Shown: positions 57,749 through 57,805 of the stretch, piece by piece
How the letters are laid out: each line of letters begins with the position of its first letter
How positions within the stretch are numbered: the stretch's first letter is position 1
Origin: Bacteroidales bacterium
GTDB taxonomy: Bacteria > Bacteroidota > Bacteroidia > Bacteroidales > Bacteroidaceae
Direction: 5' to 3'
Length of the DNA stretch: 57,805 nt
Assembly (NCBI GenBank): GCA_022772475.1
Contig: JALEZQ010000058.1
Span: 1 to 57,805 of the forward strand
Notes under the pieces: model-generated
What the model saw: only the letters and a program-made list of their open reading frames with translations
The model's database searches: none
What the model was told of the DNA's origin: nothing
Translations under genes and position numbers: made by a program

Positions 57749-57805
57749 ATGAGCAAAGATAGTCATTTTACCGGACAGCCGGTCTATAGTCAAGTGTTAA
57801 AGTTA
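57749..57805 (+). CDS. IS4-family (DUF4372) transposase, N-terminal fragment
   Basis: The last 57 bases encode MSKDSHFTGQPVYSQVLKL, which matches the typical opening (S-H-F-x-G-Q-P) of the IS4-type transposases with a DUF4372 N-terminal domain that are common in Bacteroidetes. The rest is past the window edge, so catalytic residues cannot be seen. Confidence 0.75.
   Translation, partial: MSKDSHFTGQPVYSQVLKL

Larger units (their letters stand above)
57644..57805 (+). mobile_element. IS4-type insertion sequence, left part (cut by window end)
   Basis: The sequence from about 57644 to the end holds a GCTGTCCGGTAAAA that reappears inverted inside the first transposase codons (57766-57779), a hairpin, a promoter and the transposase start. 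The right part is outside the window. The exact left end cannot be fixed without the other terminus. Confidence 0.65.

Noticed and set aside
1-57805. tRNA, rRNA or other standard RNA genes
   Set aside because: Intergenic gaps were read for cloverleaf and T-loop (GTTCGA) patterns and none was convincing.

Overview
The window looks like a chromosome segment of a GC-rich member of the Bacteroidales, most likely Prevotellaceae-like. The evidence is a type IX secretion (T9SS) porU-porV-ispF block in the order known from Porphyromonas gingivalis, T9SS-type C-terminal sorting domains on secreted proteins, several Bacteroidetes-specific families (DUF5723, DUF4923, DUF6057, DUF3078, DUF1573), an extended lysyl-tRNA synthetase, and Bacteroidetes-type promoters (-7 box TAnnTTTG, -33 box TTTG). 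No rRNA, tRNA, CRISPR array, prophage or SusCD polysaccharide locus was seen.

Layout. 0.4-3.7 kb: leftward envelope pair (DUF5723 protein and a large lipoprotein). 4.1-8.5 kb: a Kelch-mutarotase/sodium symporter fusion, thiL and a small beta-barrel. 8.6-9.1 kb: a dense gene-free repeat array. 9.3-12.4 kb: an OmpA-type lipoprotein, a small secreted protein and a rightward trio of HPr-kinase-like protein, SipW/Sec11-like peptidase and PqqD-like protein, which resembles a peptide-modification module lacking its radical SAM enzyme. 12.5-23.2 kb: leftward genes for a hexosamine-kinase-like enzyme, nitroreductase, DUF4923 protein, TonB-dependent receptor, HAD phosphatase, pgi, a haem-c/beta-propeller lipoprotein and its DUF6057 membrane neighbour. 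23.3-32.3 kb: two related CotH-family T9SS cargo proteins on either side of lysS-gpsA. 32.4-37.7 kb: a DEAD-box-type helicase, an ATP-grasp-like protein, pepP and a secreted C1 peptidase. 38-39.5 kb: an IS110-family element beside a truncated acyltransferase. 40-42.7 kb: mutY, manC, DUF1573 (leftward). 42.8-53.4 kb: ruvC, a two-domain ABC ATPase, envelope proteins, an FAH-family protein, porU, porV, ispF (rightward). 54-57.5 kb: ppdK, an AT-rich orphan ORF and a second, diverged copy of the ppdK 3' end. The window ends inside an IS4-type transposase.

How the parts fit. PorU and PorV form the surface machinery that cleaves sorting domains and anchors T9SS cargo; the two CotH proteins are likely local clients. 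Pgi, ManC, the mutarotase-symporter fusion, the hexosamine-kinase-like protein and PpdK point to sugar and amino-sugar metabolism feeding glycolysis and glycan synthesis.

The most unusual non-coding content is: (1) a family of exact 9-bp-period repeats with CTAG or CCGG cores at three loci, one of them in frame inside the helicase; (2) two diverged copies of an element of about 398 bp, each lying upstream of a gene in the same relative orientation; (3) the 8.6-9.1 kb array; (4) a hairpin just upstream of the IS110 transposase that is a candidate part of a bridge RNA. All family assignments are from reading the sequence; no database search was run.
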